Of a stretch of DNA of 64,000 nucleotides, positions 9,894 to 21,100 are shown piece after piece. Under the pieces are notes generated by a model that did not search any database, was not told the DNA's origin, and saw only the letters and a list, made by a program, of their open reading frames with translations. How positions within the stretch are numbered: position 1 is the stretch's first letter; the number at the start of each line of letters is the position of its first letter. This stretch comes from Schistocephalus solidus (Eukaryota > Platyhelminthes > Cestoda > Diphyllobothriidea > Diphyllobothriidae): contig WEDG01000194.1 in NCBI GenBank assembly GCA_017591395.1, positions 1 to 64,000 of the forward strand. Reading direction: 5' to 3'. A program made the position numbers and the translations under genes.

Positions 9894-11808
9894 AACCCTA
9901 AGCAGAAAAGAAATAAAATCCTTTATCACAACCGGAAGACCAAAATTGAAGCTGAAGCCTAAACTAATCGCAAACATAACAGTATACCTAACCGCAAAGA
10001 TCACAATCACGAACGCCTAACAGTGAACAAACAGCAAACTCTTATCGTATTAGTAAAAAATATCCTATAATCAACCCTAAATCCAAGAAAACATGAAACC
10101 AACACAAACCTTTAAACCAAAACTAATCTAAATCCTAATCTTGCAAATAACCTTAATGTACAAGCAGCCCAAATCCCAACCACTGCAACTGGTTGAAACA
10201 TATTAGTCGCGTACACAAGTTATCCAAGTGAAAAAAATGATTTGGGGAAAAAATGGGGGAAGAAGAATAAGTAAAAGCATCGCACAGACCATGTAATTTG
10301 CAACCACCCCAAGGCGAAAACTTCCTTTAACAACCGCACCAGTCCCACAGACAAACCAAAACACTGTTCCAACCCAACGAAACTAAGCACACTGGCGAAG
10401 CTATAGTAACGCGTGGCCGGATTTAACAGAAGGCCTTCAGAGGACAGATGTAGAGTAAACGTTAGCATGCAACTTCACCGGTATAAGCGACTCAGCTTGT
10501 GGAAAGGCAGCTGTTATCTGGTTGTGGAGCATACTGTCCAGAGAAGGGAATAGAGAGAAGAAAGGGATGGTGCAAGGGGGGGGGGTTAGCTAAGAGCACC
10601 CCACAAGCCATCCAGCGCCTAACCACTGCAAGGAAGGCCCCCCTAAATTCCCCTTACAAAACCCATTCAAACGGAGACACTGTTCCAACCTCTAACACCC
10701 CACGAAAGGAGGAAAACCATGCCAGCGATACGAACGCACGACCTTACGACCTTAGGACAGCTGCAGAGTCAGCGTAAGCATACAATTGCACTTCACCGAG
10801 CATCAAGGCCGAGCACCAAAGGGAGCTGTTATCTGGTTGCCGAACATAACGGCGGGAGGAGGTTAAGAGAGGGGAAAGGGGAGCGTGGAGACATAATGGT
10901 AGGTAGGGGCACCCCACGAGCCGTTCAACGTATAATTACTGCAACGGAACCACCTCCTTCTCATAACAGCCCCGCTATGTCCACACGCAAATAAAGGCGC
11001 TGTCCCAACCCCTACCACCCCGCAGAACATGGAAAACAAGCTTATCGAGTAGACCGTATGACCGCACGCCACAGCGGGAAGCCAAACGGCAGCAGCGCCA
11101 ACCCTACCCGTATTCAGTACCCTTGTTCCCAACCCCAACATTCTCACCGGCTCATGAGCCTAACCGGATATGGCCGAACGCATGACTGCACAGCACAGTG
11201 GGCAGCCAACTACTAGGGCAGAGGCATCCAACCCAACATGCAAGCAAAGAAGACCCCAACGTCTTCGCCGTATCATAGGTCTCCTCTAACCTATCACGCA
11301 AACGAGCAAGGCCAACTGCAGCACGTCATGTTGTAGGGGGCAGACAAGCACACCCGTAAATAGTACACATGTTCCAAAAACCCGACACCCTCGCCGAAAA
11401 ATTGGCCTATCGAAGCCCGACCGAATGCATGGCTGCGCAGCACAGCCGACAACCGACTGCAAAGAGCATCCAACCCAAATGTGTAAGCCCGTAACCAGCC
11501 CGTAATCCACCCCCTCCACCAACCTCAACCTAGCACAATGATCAACACGACCAAACGCATGACCATGTATTGCACCCGGCAGAACACCAGCAGCCGTGCC
11601 CAAGTAATAAGCAACGACAGTGCAATCGGATGCAACCAGCCCAGCTAGGAGAAATGCAAACCAAATCCATCTCACGATGATGAAGCAAGAACCGCGGACG
11701 AATACCAAAAATTACGCGATCTTAAACTGACCAAGACGACCTACTATAAGCATCCGAGTATCAAACACAAAGGCATTTTAATGGACACCAGGCTAATGTG
11801 TTTCCACC
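9894..11808. other. Merlin copy 1 3' interior and right end
   Basis: No gene recognised. Bases 10490-11280 contain loosely repeated blocks (gagctgttatctggttg type at 10505 and 10825; ccccacgagcc and ccccacaagcc). The last 150 bases align with the reversed start of copy 2 (aagacgacctacta at about 11731 in both), ending in the right terminal repeat at 11779-11808. Confidence 0.6.
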
Positions 11809-12065
11809 ACAGTGCCTAACTAAGTCAATAAAAAAGTATTTTTATTTAAAGTCAACTGAGAGCATTATTAAAACAAACAGCGCTGCGGTAAAATACATAA
11901 AATTTTGAGGATGGTGGTCTGTGTGATCGGTAAGATGTACAACAGAACTCATAAATAGTGATAATGGATAGAAAGCAGAGTATTTCAAAGCCACAGTCTG
12001 TGGAATAACCACGTAATGCTCATTCTACAAACAAGTAGTACTACAAGTAGTATGCATCTTATACG

Positions 12066-12235
12066 GCAAAGACGGTATACTGTACTTCCGACATAGATAC
12101 TAGCTAAAAGCCCAGACACGTGTTTTGCCGATGTTTCTGCCGCTGCGTGACGCAGCAAAATAAGTGAAACACGAATCTGATCTTTTAGCTAGTACCTATG
12201 TCGGAGAGCACGCTATATTTCGATCTTTGCTATAT
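12066..12235. repeat. Foldback element with 65-base arms
   Basis: 12066-12130 pairs imperfectly with 12165-12235. Both arms contain tccgacata, then atactagctaaaag or the complement of its match. The loop carries a smaller hairpin, gccgctgcgtgacgcagca. A TA tract follows at 12232-12247. Confidence 0.7.
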
Positions 12236-12254
12236 ATATATATATATGATATGA

Positions 12255-12987
12255 TAGTGGGGCTCACCAGTCGGTTGCTTTAAGGAACATGTGTATGTTC
12301 CGTTGTGCCCTGGAGCTCGAGGCTAGAGCCCTCGCAGGCGGTCGCATAGCGATGTAGCATATGATAAAGAGTGGAACCGACAAGACAAAGGGAGACCGGA
12401 ACGCCATTTCTGGCTTATTAGTCGTCATCCAGTCAGTGGGCCGGCATACCCAATCCCAAGTGTGGCACCCCTGATTCGAACCCCGCAACCTTTGGTATTT
12501 GAGTCGAACGCCTTCTACCATTGAGCCACGGGCTTGATTATTTTGTCGGTTGTGATCGGGAATATGATGATAGTGTGGGGCTCACCGATCTGCTTAAGGA
12601 ACATGTATGTACCGCTGTGCCCTGGAGCGCAGACTAAGAGCACTTCGCAGGCGGTCGCATAGACGACGTGCAGCATATGATGGAAAGTGAACCGATCAAA
12701 GACAAGGACGAATGGCAATTTCTGGCTTATTAACCGTCATCAGCCAGTGTCATACACGATCCCGTGTGTCCCACCTGGGATTTGGACCCGCGACCTTTGG
12801 TATTTGAGTCAAACGCTCAACCATTGAGCCAATACGGGCTCACGTTGCTGTCGGTTGTGATCGGGAATATGATGATAGATGTGCTCACCGATCTGCTTAA
12901 GGAATATGTATGTTCCGTTGTGCCCTGGAGCTCAGACTAGAGCCCTCGCAGGCGGTCGCATAGCGACGCGTACCGTATGATAAAGAA
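12255..12987 (-). mobile_element. Three head-to-tail copies of a tRNA-derived SINE
   Basis: Three units start at about 12262, 12580 and 12883 with ggctcacc(a/g)...ttaaggaacatg. Units 1 and 2 end in a tRNA-like head on the minus strand: 12533-12464 and 12839-12776 read gcccgtggctcaatggt (A-box region) ... gcggggttcgaatc (B-box region). Unit 3 is truncated before its head and stops in a TA tract. The body is shared with 1021-1150. These are not functional tRNA genes, because the acceptor and anticodon arms do not pair properly. Confidence 0.8.
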
Positions 12988-13033
12988 TATACATATATAT
13001 ATATAGGTGTTATATATATATATATATATATAT
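12985..13033. repeat. (TA)n microsatellite
   Basis: Two TA runs separated by ggtgt, at the broken end of the third SINE unit. Confidence 0.9.
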
Positions 13034-13510
13034 GGCGCGAGACAGGCAATGCTAAGGCTGCCGCTACAGGCAAGACACAGACAGCTGTTTCACATGATAT
13101 TCACAGATAGACGTGCATTTGTACAACTTAATAAGGACATATTGGGAAAAAGGCGTGCTTTAAATTTGATCTAGAGACTTCAACCTCCGTGGATCATTAA
13201 TTACTTCTGCAGTGTGATCGACTGGACGGTGTTACACCCCGGAAACTCTGATACTGGAGTTTGAACCAACAAATTATTCACCCCCAAACGGCTCTTCCGA
13301 GATCTTCTCAGAGGGATATAAAACCATACATGTCTCATTTCTGCCAACAGCTCGCCCGACCCTGCAGAATTTAGAACGGCCCTGTAATTTTGAAATTTTC
13401 CCCTTACTTTTGGTCGCTTCACATGTTTGGTCATAGTCTTTATATAAGCATACGTCATTACCACTAGTAAGACTTGTGAATCGAACCTGGGAAATGTTTG
13501 AAGGTTGACA

Positions 13511-13575
13511 GGTCGGGATTCGAACCCCATATCATCTACCCACAGACAAGTAAGTTGACCATTAGACTAACCAGG
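13511..13575 (-). mobile_element. tRNA-like SINE head
   Basis: On the minus strand, ttagtctaatggt (A-box-like, 13570-13558) and ggggttcgaatccc (B-box-like, 13527-13514) lie 30 bases apart, in tRNA-like spacing. The surrounding 13190-13560 has no other recognised content. Confidence 0.6.
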
Positions 13576-13814
13576 CAAGTTGACATGGGGAAAGTTATAG
13601 TTGGTCACGACAGGAGGAGTAGTGCTTACCTACGTAAAACACGGACCGCTTGAGTCAAAAATAAACAGAAAAGCTCGCATGCAGCAGCGAAACTATCTGG
13701 CTCAGGCCAAGATGTCAACTTCGGTCTTCCTCTTAAGGTTTCTCGATGAGTTTTAACTGGCCAACTTGCAGTGAGGTAGCGCAGCGCAACCCAGACAAAT
13801 ATCTCTCAATACAA

Positions 13815-14190
13815 AGAAAAATTAGTTGACAAACGATCACCGATCGCTAACAAAACTCACTCGTCCCGTTCTGCCTTGGGGCTCATTATCGAGCTCCGCC
13901 AGCAGCCACACTGTCGCTAATAGTTTGAGCGTTGGACTTCTAATCAACAGGTCGCGGGTTTGAGGCTCAATTAGGACACCGCCTGGGGTTCCGTACGATT
14001 GGCTGATGACAGTTAATGAGCCCAAAATGGTTAATCTAGTCTCCCGTGTCTTTGTTGGCATTGCGCATCGGTCTTTACTTCTACTTACCGCTGTGTGGCT
14101 GCTGGCGGGGCTCGACAGTGAGTCACAAGGCAGAACGGAACGCGTGAGTTTCGGTAGTAGTGAACGACGAGCGTTTTTCTACGAATGTCA
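13815..14190. mobile_element. Pair of SINE copies in inverted orientation
   Basis: 13821-13920 is the reverse complement of the block at 14090-14185 (gtgtggctgctggcggggct, gacagtgagtcacaaggcag, aacg(g/c)gtgagttt). Between them, 13925-13970 looks like the anticodon and T arms of a tRNA (ggacttctaatcaacaggtc then gcgggtttgaggctc, TCT in anticodon position), which suggests descent from an Arg-type tRNA. The same block recurs at 23161-23335. Confidence 0.7.
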
Positions 14191-14620
14191 AAATTTCCAA
14201 AATGCAAACCGACAAGACGAGCCCGTGGCTAAATGTTTAGACGATTCGAATACTGAGAAACGGGTCGCGGGTTCGCGTCTCGGCTGAGGTAGAGCCTGGG
14301 GTTGGATATGAATGGCTGATTACGGCTACTGAGCCAGAAATGGCCATTCCAATCTCCCATGTCTTTGTCGGCATTGTGCAGACAAAAATGCGAGTTGCAG
14401 TAGGAAGGGGAGAAAAAGGAGACCCGAACTGTGAGCACACCTGTTCCAAGTAGTAGCGAGCGTCACAGTACGCCAATAACGTCTTAAAAGGCGTCAACCG
14501 CCTTCTCACAACATTTGGGCTTGCATGCAAACTGGCGGTAATAGCTAGGCACCAGGGCACTGTTGCTACAGAAAACGCCCAATACACTCTGATTGGATCT
14601 GACAAAATTGTTGGTAAAGC
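14190..14620 (+). mobile_element. tRNA-derived SINE copy
   Basis: 14225-14282 is tRNA-like (tggctaaatgtttagac, then gggttcgcgtctcgg). It is followed by a body parallel to 13960-14060 (cctggggttggatatgaatggctgat; ccatgtctttgtcggcattg) and a unique tail to about 14620 (caatacactctgattggatc). Confidence 0.65.
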
Positions 14621-17600
14621 AAATAAGTTGGATAAAAAAGGTCATTAAGTTTAACAAAGATGGCTGAACATGCGTAAGCAGTATGGATGAATAATGCCAT
14701 TCCCCAAGTGGTGGTTCATTTGACCGGGCCCGGAAACACCTTCAATTTAGAAATATCTGCTGGTGTTGGCAAACATAGGCATCATGACGGGTTCAATTCA
14801 GGTATCTCCGAGACCCAGTTAATTAAAAAGTACAATAAATTTTCCCATCCATACTTTGTGCTCAGTCTGCCTGGGCATCCGTTCAGGGATTGGGAGCCGA
14901 TAATTTAGAGAATATACGGCTACAAAACACTTGCATGCTACAAGTACTGCACTCCATGGCAGATCCCATGAAGTATTAACCTACGTTCTGAAATGAGTTT
15001 ACGACTAGGAAGAATTAATTAAGTGAGACTGACATCCCAAGATAATCAAAATATACAAGAATGCCGAATTTTGAATGCACGCTATTTTCGACCATCTTAA
15101 AAACCACACTCCATAACAAAACAAATTTATATGCAGTATTATATATTGATTTTTAATGCCTCATAAATTCAAATATATTTTGTAGCCAACGTAAGCAAAC
15201 CATTCGTCCTTGTACTAAGATGTTATAAAATCACATCTTCTGCAGATTTTAGATTCCAAAACGGTACATAAAGGTTTGAAAAATGTTTTAAACTTACCGA
15301 ATGCTTTGGAACTGGATCTGACATTGCATTCGCATTTAGGGTTTTCGATCTACAAGATATATATTGTTCATGGAAGGAACGCCTACATTCTGTTATGCCA
15401 TTACGAAGACAATATTGAATGCTTATAACATTTTGTAGTACATCCGGGCTCTGTTGGATACTTCCTAAGGAGCATTAATAAACTAACAGATAGGATGCGA
15501 TTGGAATGGACATTGTTAGGTTGTAAAAATCTCCCGATTGGAACCTTTTAACAACTGAAAGCTAGCCTGTATTCGAATATAAAAGTTAAAGAAGACGTAA
15601 TTGGCTAGCAAAGGAATACCAACAATAATATTTTTGCTGATGTTTCCTATTTGCAAGTGCACCGCAAACTGATATCACAATAATTCATACTAAATAAGTA
15701 GTCATTTTCTTTATCGAATGTGGTTTCTACAGGCCACCGAAAAGACGTGCATTGACGTATCCGCATTTAAATAATAATTCCTTAACGAAAAAGAGTTTCA
15801 CAACGTCGGTTTAATTCACATGAAATCGGCCACTGACTGTATGTCCACTAGCGTTATCCGATGTCGTCTTTGATAATGGGTTCAAATGTGAATCAAAATC
15901 GTCAGGCTAGAGACCGCGGATATCTTTTCCTAATAGCTTCGTAGGTAGCATCCACCAGCAGTACACTGCACCCAATTTTCGTACGCGAAAATTTAAGACG
16001 GGGTTCGACTTACAGATCGGATGAAAAGACTGAAGCACACTAATCGCAGCCAAAAACAAGTGCCCGTACCAACTTACTTCCAATGCACGCGAATCCCCAT
16101 TCGTGTCACATGGAACTGCGGTTGTCGTATGTGGGATGGCTGACTGGAGGTGAAGGAGGAATACAGCGAGACTGATAAAGTAGGTCACGCTACATACTAA
16201 CTATCAAAGTAGTGTATACCACTGACTGTGTCTTGGCAGTTCGTGAGTATCAGGCGGTTATTCCGCAGTGGCTGATGGATTTCAGTTCAAATATCGACAT
16301 AACCCCTCGTATTGAGGCCTAAAAGATTTGTTCCAAAGAAGTTACTCCAAGTTCGCCCGGTAATTTCCTTGAAAATTAAACACGGCCTGGCGAAAATGGG
16401 TGCGTGACAGAACGTTGCCCTTCTTGGCACAACTTGGACTCCGCAATCACATCCAGGGCGCATGGGCGACGCCCTCCCCCTCCCAGCCCCGATTGGACTG
16501 AAATCCGGCTAGGTTAGTGCTAGCACGACAACGAAGCAACGGAGTGGCCTGGTGGAGGAACGCTTTCCTAAATTCGGAGGCCGAGGTTTGTGCCAGACGG
16601 CAAGTGGGCATTCTTCGCCATCAAATAGTGCCACGACTTGTGACCTTTTTGTGCACGACCCAGTTCTCAGGCCTGTGTCCTACCGAGCCATTGCGTGAGT
16701 TGCGGCTGCTCAGTAAACAAGTTGGATAACCTACTCATAATACGTTAAAAACTGTCACGCTGCCCACCATCTGCGGACAAGTATCATTCTAAGGGAAAAA
16801 GGCACCCTAGTAAAATGCATAGGGGGTAGGCCCTTTTTAAACAAACCAGGTAGTTCCATGCTAGGTAGTAATGAGAATGAGTTGTGTCCCATACTCGCGA
16901 ACAATTTTTACTGCGTTAGACTGTATTGGTGCTCAGAAGGGCTGAACCAAAAGAGGGCCTAGATTGGCTAACAGCACGCCTTAATCCTGTGGCACAAGGT
17001 AGGCACGAGACCATAGATACTGCCTTACATGGAGGTGGCATGCCTCACGTCGAGTCAGTCACTGCACCCAGTCTCATCACCGACTGATGGACAGTCCTAG
17101 ACAGTCAATTGCTGCATGCGAGATAGGAGAAAGAGTGGCAGACACTGGGAAATTCATCCCCAGGGCATATCAGCCCATATTTTGTCCACTAATACTAATC
17201 GGGCTTGGAAGGTTGCCAACTGTCAGGGTGACTTGATCCGTTTGAAGATTGAGAGTTAGGCTGCAACGGCTGCCTCTCAATGTGATTTTGATAGCACTCT
17301 CACTGATGTGAGTCGCCCCTACAGTAGCTTGATGCAAGTGGTAGTACCGGATCGATTGCGGCACGCGCAGAGTCAGCCACTGCGCCCAAGATCACCTCCG
17401 GTCTTGTCTTGACATCTGAGGTTGGTGAGGGAGGAGAGAGTGCTGTACCTAAGTCTGCCTCACCTTAAAACTAATTCAGGCGCAACTAATCACTACTGAG
17501 CTCACCCTGTGGACTTCGGATGAGACTGTGCAGGCGGCCTGGCTAAAATTCAGTGCCGAAATACGCTATAATTCACCTGATTTAACTTAAAATATTCAGG

Positions 17601-18160
17601 TGAACATAAGGCCCTTGCATAACTGACAAGGCATACAGTAACCACCACAACATGGAGTGCCTCCCCAAAGATCTGTTTTAAACAGCACAAACATAAACAT
17701 AGAAAAGGCCTTAAAGAATCTTATCTGAGAAAGTGTTCATGACGTAAATTACTTCCCTCGAGCCTGATTGGTTCCCACAAAGGAGTGGTTTCGCATTTGC
17801 ATGGCTGAAAGCAATTGAATAACACGCCATCGTCATGGTCTGAAAATGGCAAAAATGTGGATCATTGGAAAATACACGTCCACACGACACACGCCGGTGA
17901 AAAGACTGATGACATAATGTAGACGGTGTAGTGCGGTTTATAAGTGAACTGACTGAAACAATTCACGAGCTGTTTGGAGAGAAGTCTGCAATTACATATT
18001 TCTTTATAAGTGACTCCAGTACAGGGGGTAAGAGACACCCCAAAGCTACGTCTCTATTGTTCAAATGATCGCTCATTGGTTCTGGGTTGCGGCAAGCCCT
18101 CGTTTTCTCCCATTCCGGACAACGATCGAGAGTAAAATGGAAATTCGAGTATTGACAGCA
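14621..18160. other. 3.5-kb stretch without a recognised gene
   Basis: Frames at 14687-14908, 16188-15907 (minus) and 16517-16729 have no family resemblance I can name and no convincing splice context. A hammerhead-like motif lies at 15863-15910. A short hairpin (ttcacctga / tcaggtgaa) lies at about 17573-17601. Otherwise I see nothing. Confidence 0.4.
15863..15910 (+). ncRNA. Degenerate hammerhead-ribozyme-like motif
   Basis: tttgataatgggttc ... gaatcaaaatcgtcaggc aligns with the better-preserved motif at 62585-62625. The core is decayed here (ttgataa instead of ctganga). It is reported only because of the second copy. Confidence 0.3.
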
Positions 18161-18162
18161 GT

Positions 18163-18168
18163 TTTATT
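18163..18168 (-). promoter_or_regulatory. Polyadenylation signal of the TAF1A-like gene
   Basis: AATAAA on the minus strand, about 55 bases after the stop codon at 18225-18223 and in a U-rich context. Confidence 0.6.
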
Positions 18169-21100
18169 CTCAGACATGTACATCAACATATGTAAAAAAA
18201 TACAATTTGCAACACCTTCATCTCAATCATAAACACGTTCTGTTGGCAGGATTTTCCTGACGGAGAGAATCGGAGCAAAGTCGTCCTCGACGACTGCCAT
18301 GGACGCCGGCGGTTCCGCCAGTTGCACCTCCTTCAGCACCCTCTTTACACTGAGACCTACAGGAGGAATATCCTTGCGGGAAAAGATGTAACGTTTCCAG
18401 GTGGCCGAGCGGAGAGTCCATGCCTTCGATACATGACGGCTGATGAGGGAGAGAGAAATCAACATGAATGACGAGACTAGCCGAGTAAGGTAGTAGAAAA
18501 CGCAGGAAGTTAAAAAAGGCGGTTGTACCTAGCACGGCCGACTACGTTTATAGACAGGTGGAGGAGATACCAGGGACGAGGAAATCGGCACCAGGATGGA
18601 TGATCCAGGAGGAGGAAGGCCATTTTGAGGGCGGTAAGTGCATAACCTGAAGCATAGAATTAACCGGTGAAAAGAACAGGAACAAGACAGCAAAGCAAGT
18701 TGTATGTGCACCCAGTGGCAGGCAATCTCCTGTGAAGGAGAACGAGGCTCGTCCGTCTACTTTGTGTTTCGAATAAGTACCCTGAAGTGCCCAATGAGAG
18801 AATATGTATTAGCACTCAATACAAAGCGGGTCTACTCGATACGGTGTGTCTTGAGGATCTATAAAGAGCCCCGTGGGCAGCCGCACAGCGGTTAGCGGTA
18901 AAGACAGAAAGACCGAATTATTGACGAGGAAAGGTTACTTAGGTGTAACTAAAACTTACTACCATGCGGTGTAACCGCAGGATAGTTCAGTGAGGTCAAG
19001 ATATCGGATTTTGAATGAACTTTATTCCGGCCACCTGCAAAATTCTCACTCGCTAAAATGGCTACTAAAGTTGTGTTTTTTTTTCATAAATTTTCAGTAC
19101 CTTTATCATTTAAAATATATCTTATGAAAAAAACACAAAAAAATATTCGTACCCTATGTCTTCTGCAGAATTTATACTCACAGAAAATGTAACTTTAGTT
19201 TTAAAAAAATTCGTAACTATGGTCCTTTTAAGAGCACGAGAAGTTCACTCAAATAACATCGTCCCTGTCCATTTAGTAATGCTTTCTCTCTCTCTCTCTA
19301 AAAAGTGTAGGACATGGTCTCTGTCCATTGCCAAATGTCATGAGCACTACAAAGTAGCATCTTAAAAATCACAGAGGAATGCATGACGGACAGGAACGTC
19401 CGTTGGCAAGATAACTCAGCGAACGCTATTCTCACCGAGCTTCGATCGAAGCCGACAAGGCGTGAACCAACGGTGCAACTGGTAGTGCGTATGTTGCAAC
19501 AACTAAGGCAACCACGGTTAAAACCTCGGGGACATGGTTGAGGGGTTATCACAGTCCTAACCGCTAACATGAGCAGCGGGGCAGGACAGCCTCCAAAAGC
19601 AAAATCCAACCTTTTTGCAGGAGAGCCTCAATGGCGACCAGGGCGAGATTATGCTCGTCCAGGAGTGCATCCTCAGTTTCCACTTCTTCCTCCTCGTCGG
19701 AATCGACAGCTGGAAACCGAGGAGCCGGCTCGGGCAGCAGAGAAAACAGGTAGCTGCAGAGATGATGGAGCAGGGTCTCTTCTGCACTCCTGCCAGGACT
19801 CTTCAGACGCCGAGCCTCTGACTGCCTGCCCACAGTCTCCACTTGCGCCTGCAGGCACTCAAGGCTGGGCCGTGGCAGGTGCAGGGTCCGGCGCAGGCTC
19901 GCCGAGGTGAATGATGTCGGTTTGCCAGTCAGCCGCCAGAGCTGCCATTCGGCGAGGTAGAGCTGAGTGTTGAGGTGGCCGTGTACTACTCTGGCGTACT
20001 TCTCAAGCACGATGAGGGCTTCAGAATGACGACCGACAGTCCACAGCAACTGTTTGCAAAAAGAACCGAAAGAAATGGACAGACTTTACTGTTGTCCTAT
20101 ATCGCGTGACCTAGGTGACGGAAGCAGGCGGAAGTTACGTTGAAACAACTGGAGGGAAGTACACTTTCTACAGTAACTCATATACGTGGAAGTTCCCCTC
20201 TGTCAGAAGAACTGGAGTCACTTCTGCCTGCTTAAGTGCTATGCGACGTCCACACAAACTTGCGGTGTGAGGCTGAATATTAGGAAGGCGGTGCTTTTGC
20301 GCCAAAAGTCCAGAGTTTAAGCGCTCACTTAAGCAACCTGCATTTCAGGTCGGTTGTCAGGCGTTGTGCTACGACCTCGACTACATACAAGGGCCACTTT
20401 ATGCAACGCTTACTTCAGTCAAAATTGGCAATTTTTGAGAGGGAAGTGACCTCTGAGAAGAGCTTACAATAGTTTTAACAGTACATCAAATACTTGAAGG
20501 GGACCTAAAAATCGAAAAAGCAAAGGCTACTGAGATTTAAACAGTTGCGAGATTTTTGTGCAGGAATTCACGTCTAGCTGGTCACCTTGATATGCCACAG
20601 TTTAACCGTTGTTGCTGACCATATCCGTCGTGTACCTCAAAACATAGTGAGCGAAGAGGCAGTGACTGGCACTTGATTTACCTTACAGCTATTGTTGTCG
20701 ACGATTCGGTATCCCAGAGTAACGCGTACGTAAACTCGAAATGCAAACCATAATTGGGTTAAAAACGCGTTACTCTGAGAAATCGGATCGTCGACAACAG
20801 TACTCAACGGTAGATATCAGTAGCCAAATATAACGCCTGACTCTAGAAGACAAAAAAGACGTGCGTTCGCTAGCGCCCATCACACCCGTATGTAAGAATA
20901 CGGGTGACCTGAAGTTTCAAGGTTAAAGTCGGTGGGAATAAACGAAGAAGTTCAGTTCAAGTAGACAGGGGAAAAATAGAGTGTACGGAACAAGGTGCAA
21001 ATAGGGCAGATAGAATTTCAGAGGAGACAGACGTGGAGAATTTTCAAACTTGTTCGGCAGAAGATAACAGCGATAGTATGCTCGCGCAGCATCTACCGTA

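Larger units (their letters stand above)
6151..11808 (+). mobile_element. Merlin DNA transposon, copy 1 (complete, degenerate)
   Basis: A 5658-bp element bounded by imperfect terminal inverted repeats: agtaggagcacaatagc at 6151 and the complement of ggtggaaacacattagc ending at 11808. It is flanked by an 8-bp target duplication with one mismatch, gcagtgcc (6143-6150) and acagtgcc (11809-11816). An 8-9 bp duplication is characteristic of the Merlin superfamily (IS1016/ISXO2-related). Inside are a broken transposase (7020-7846), a non-coding stretch, a telomere-like (AACCCT)n block (8756-9893) and about 1.9 kb of 3' interior. The arrangement is collinear with copy 2 at 49501-53983 on the opposite strand. 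Alignable segments include the subterminal region (6170-6480 with 53970-53690 reversed) and the last 150 bases. Confidence 0.9.

Noticed and set aside
12464..12533. Functional tRNA gene
   Set aside because: A and B boxes are present, but the arms do not fold properly and the sequence is part of a tandem SINE.
15907..16188. 93-residue minus-strand frame with a hydrophobic start, possible secreted protein
   Set aside because: No family resemblance, no splice or poly(A) context, and the length is within chance expectation.
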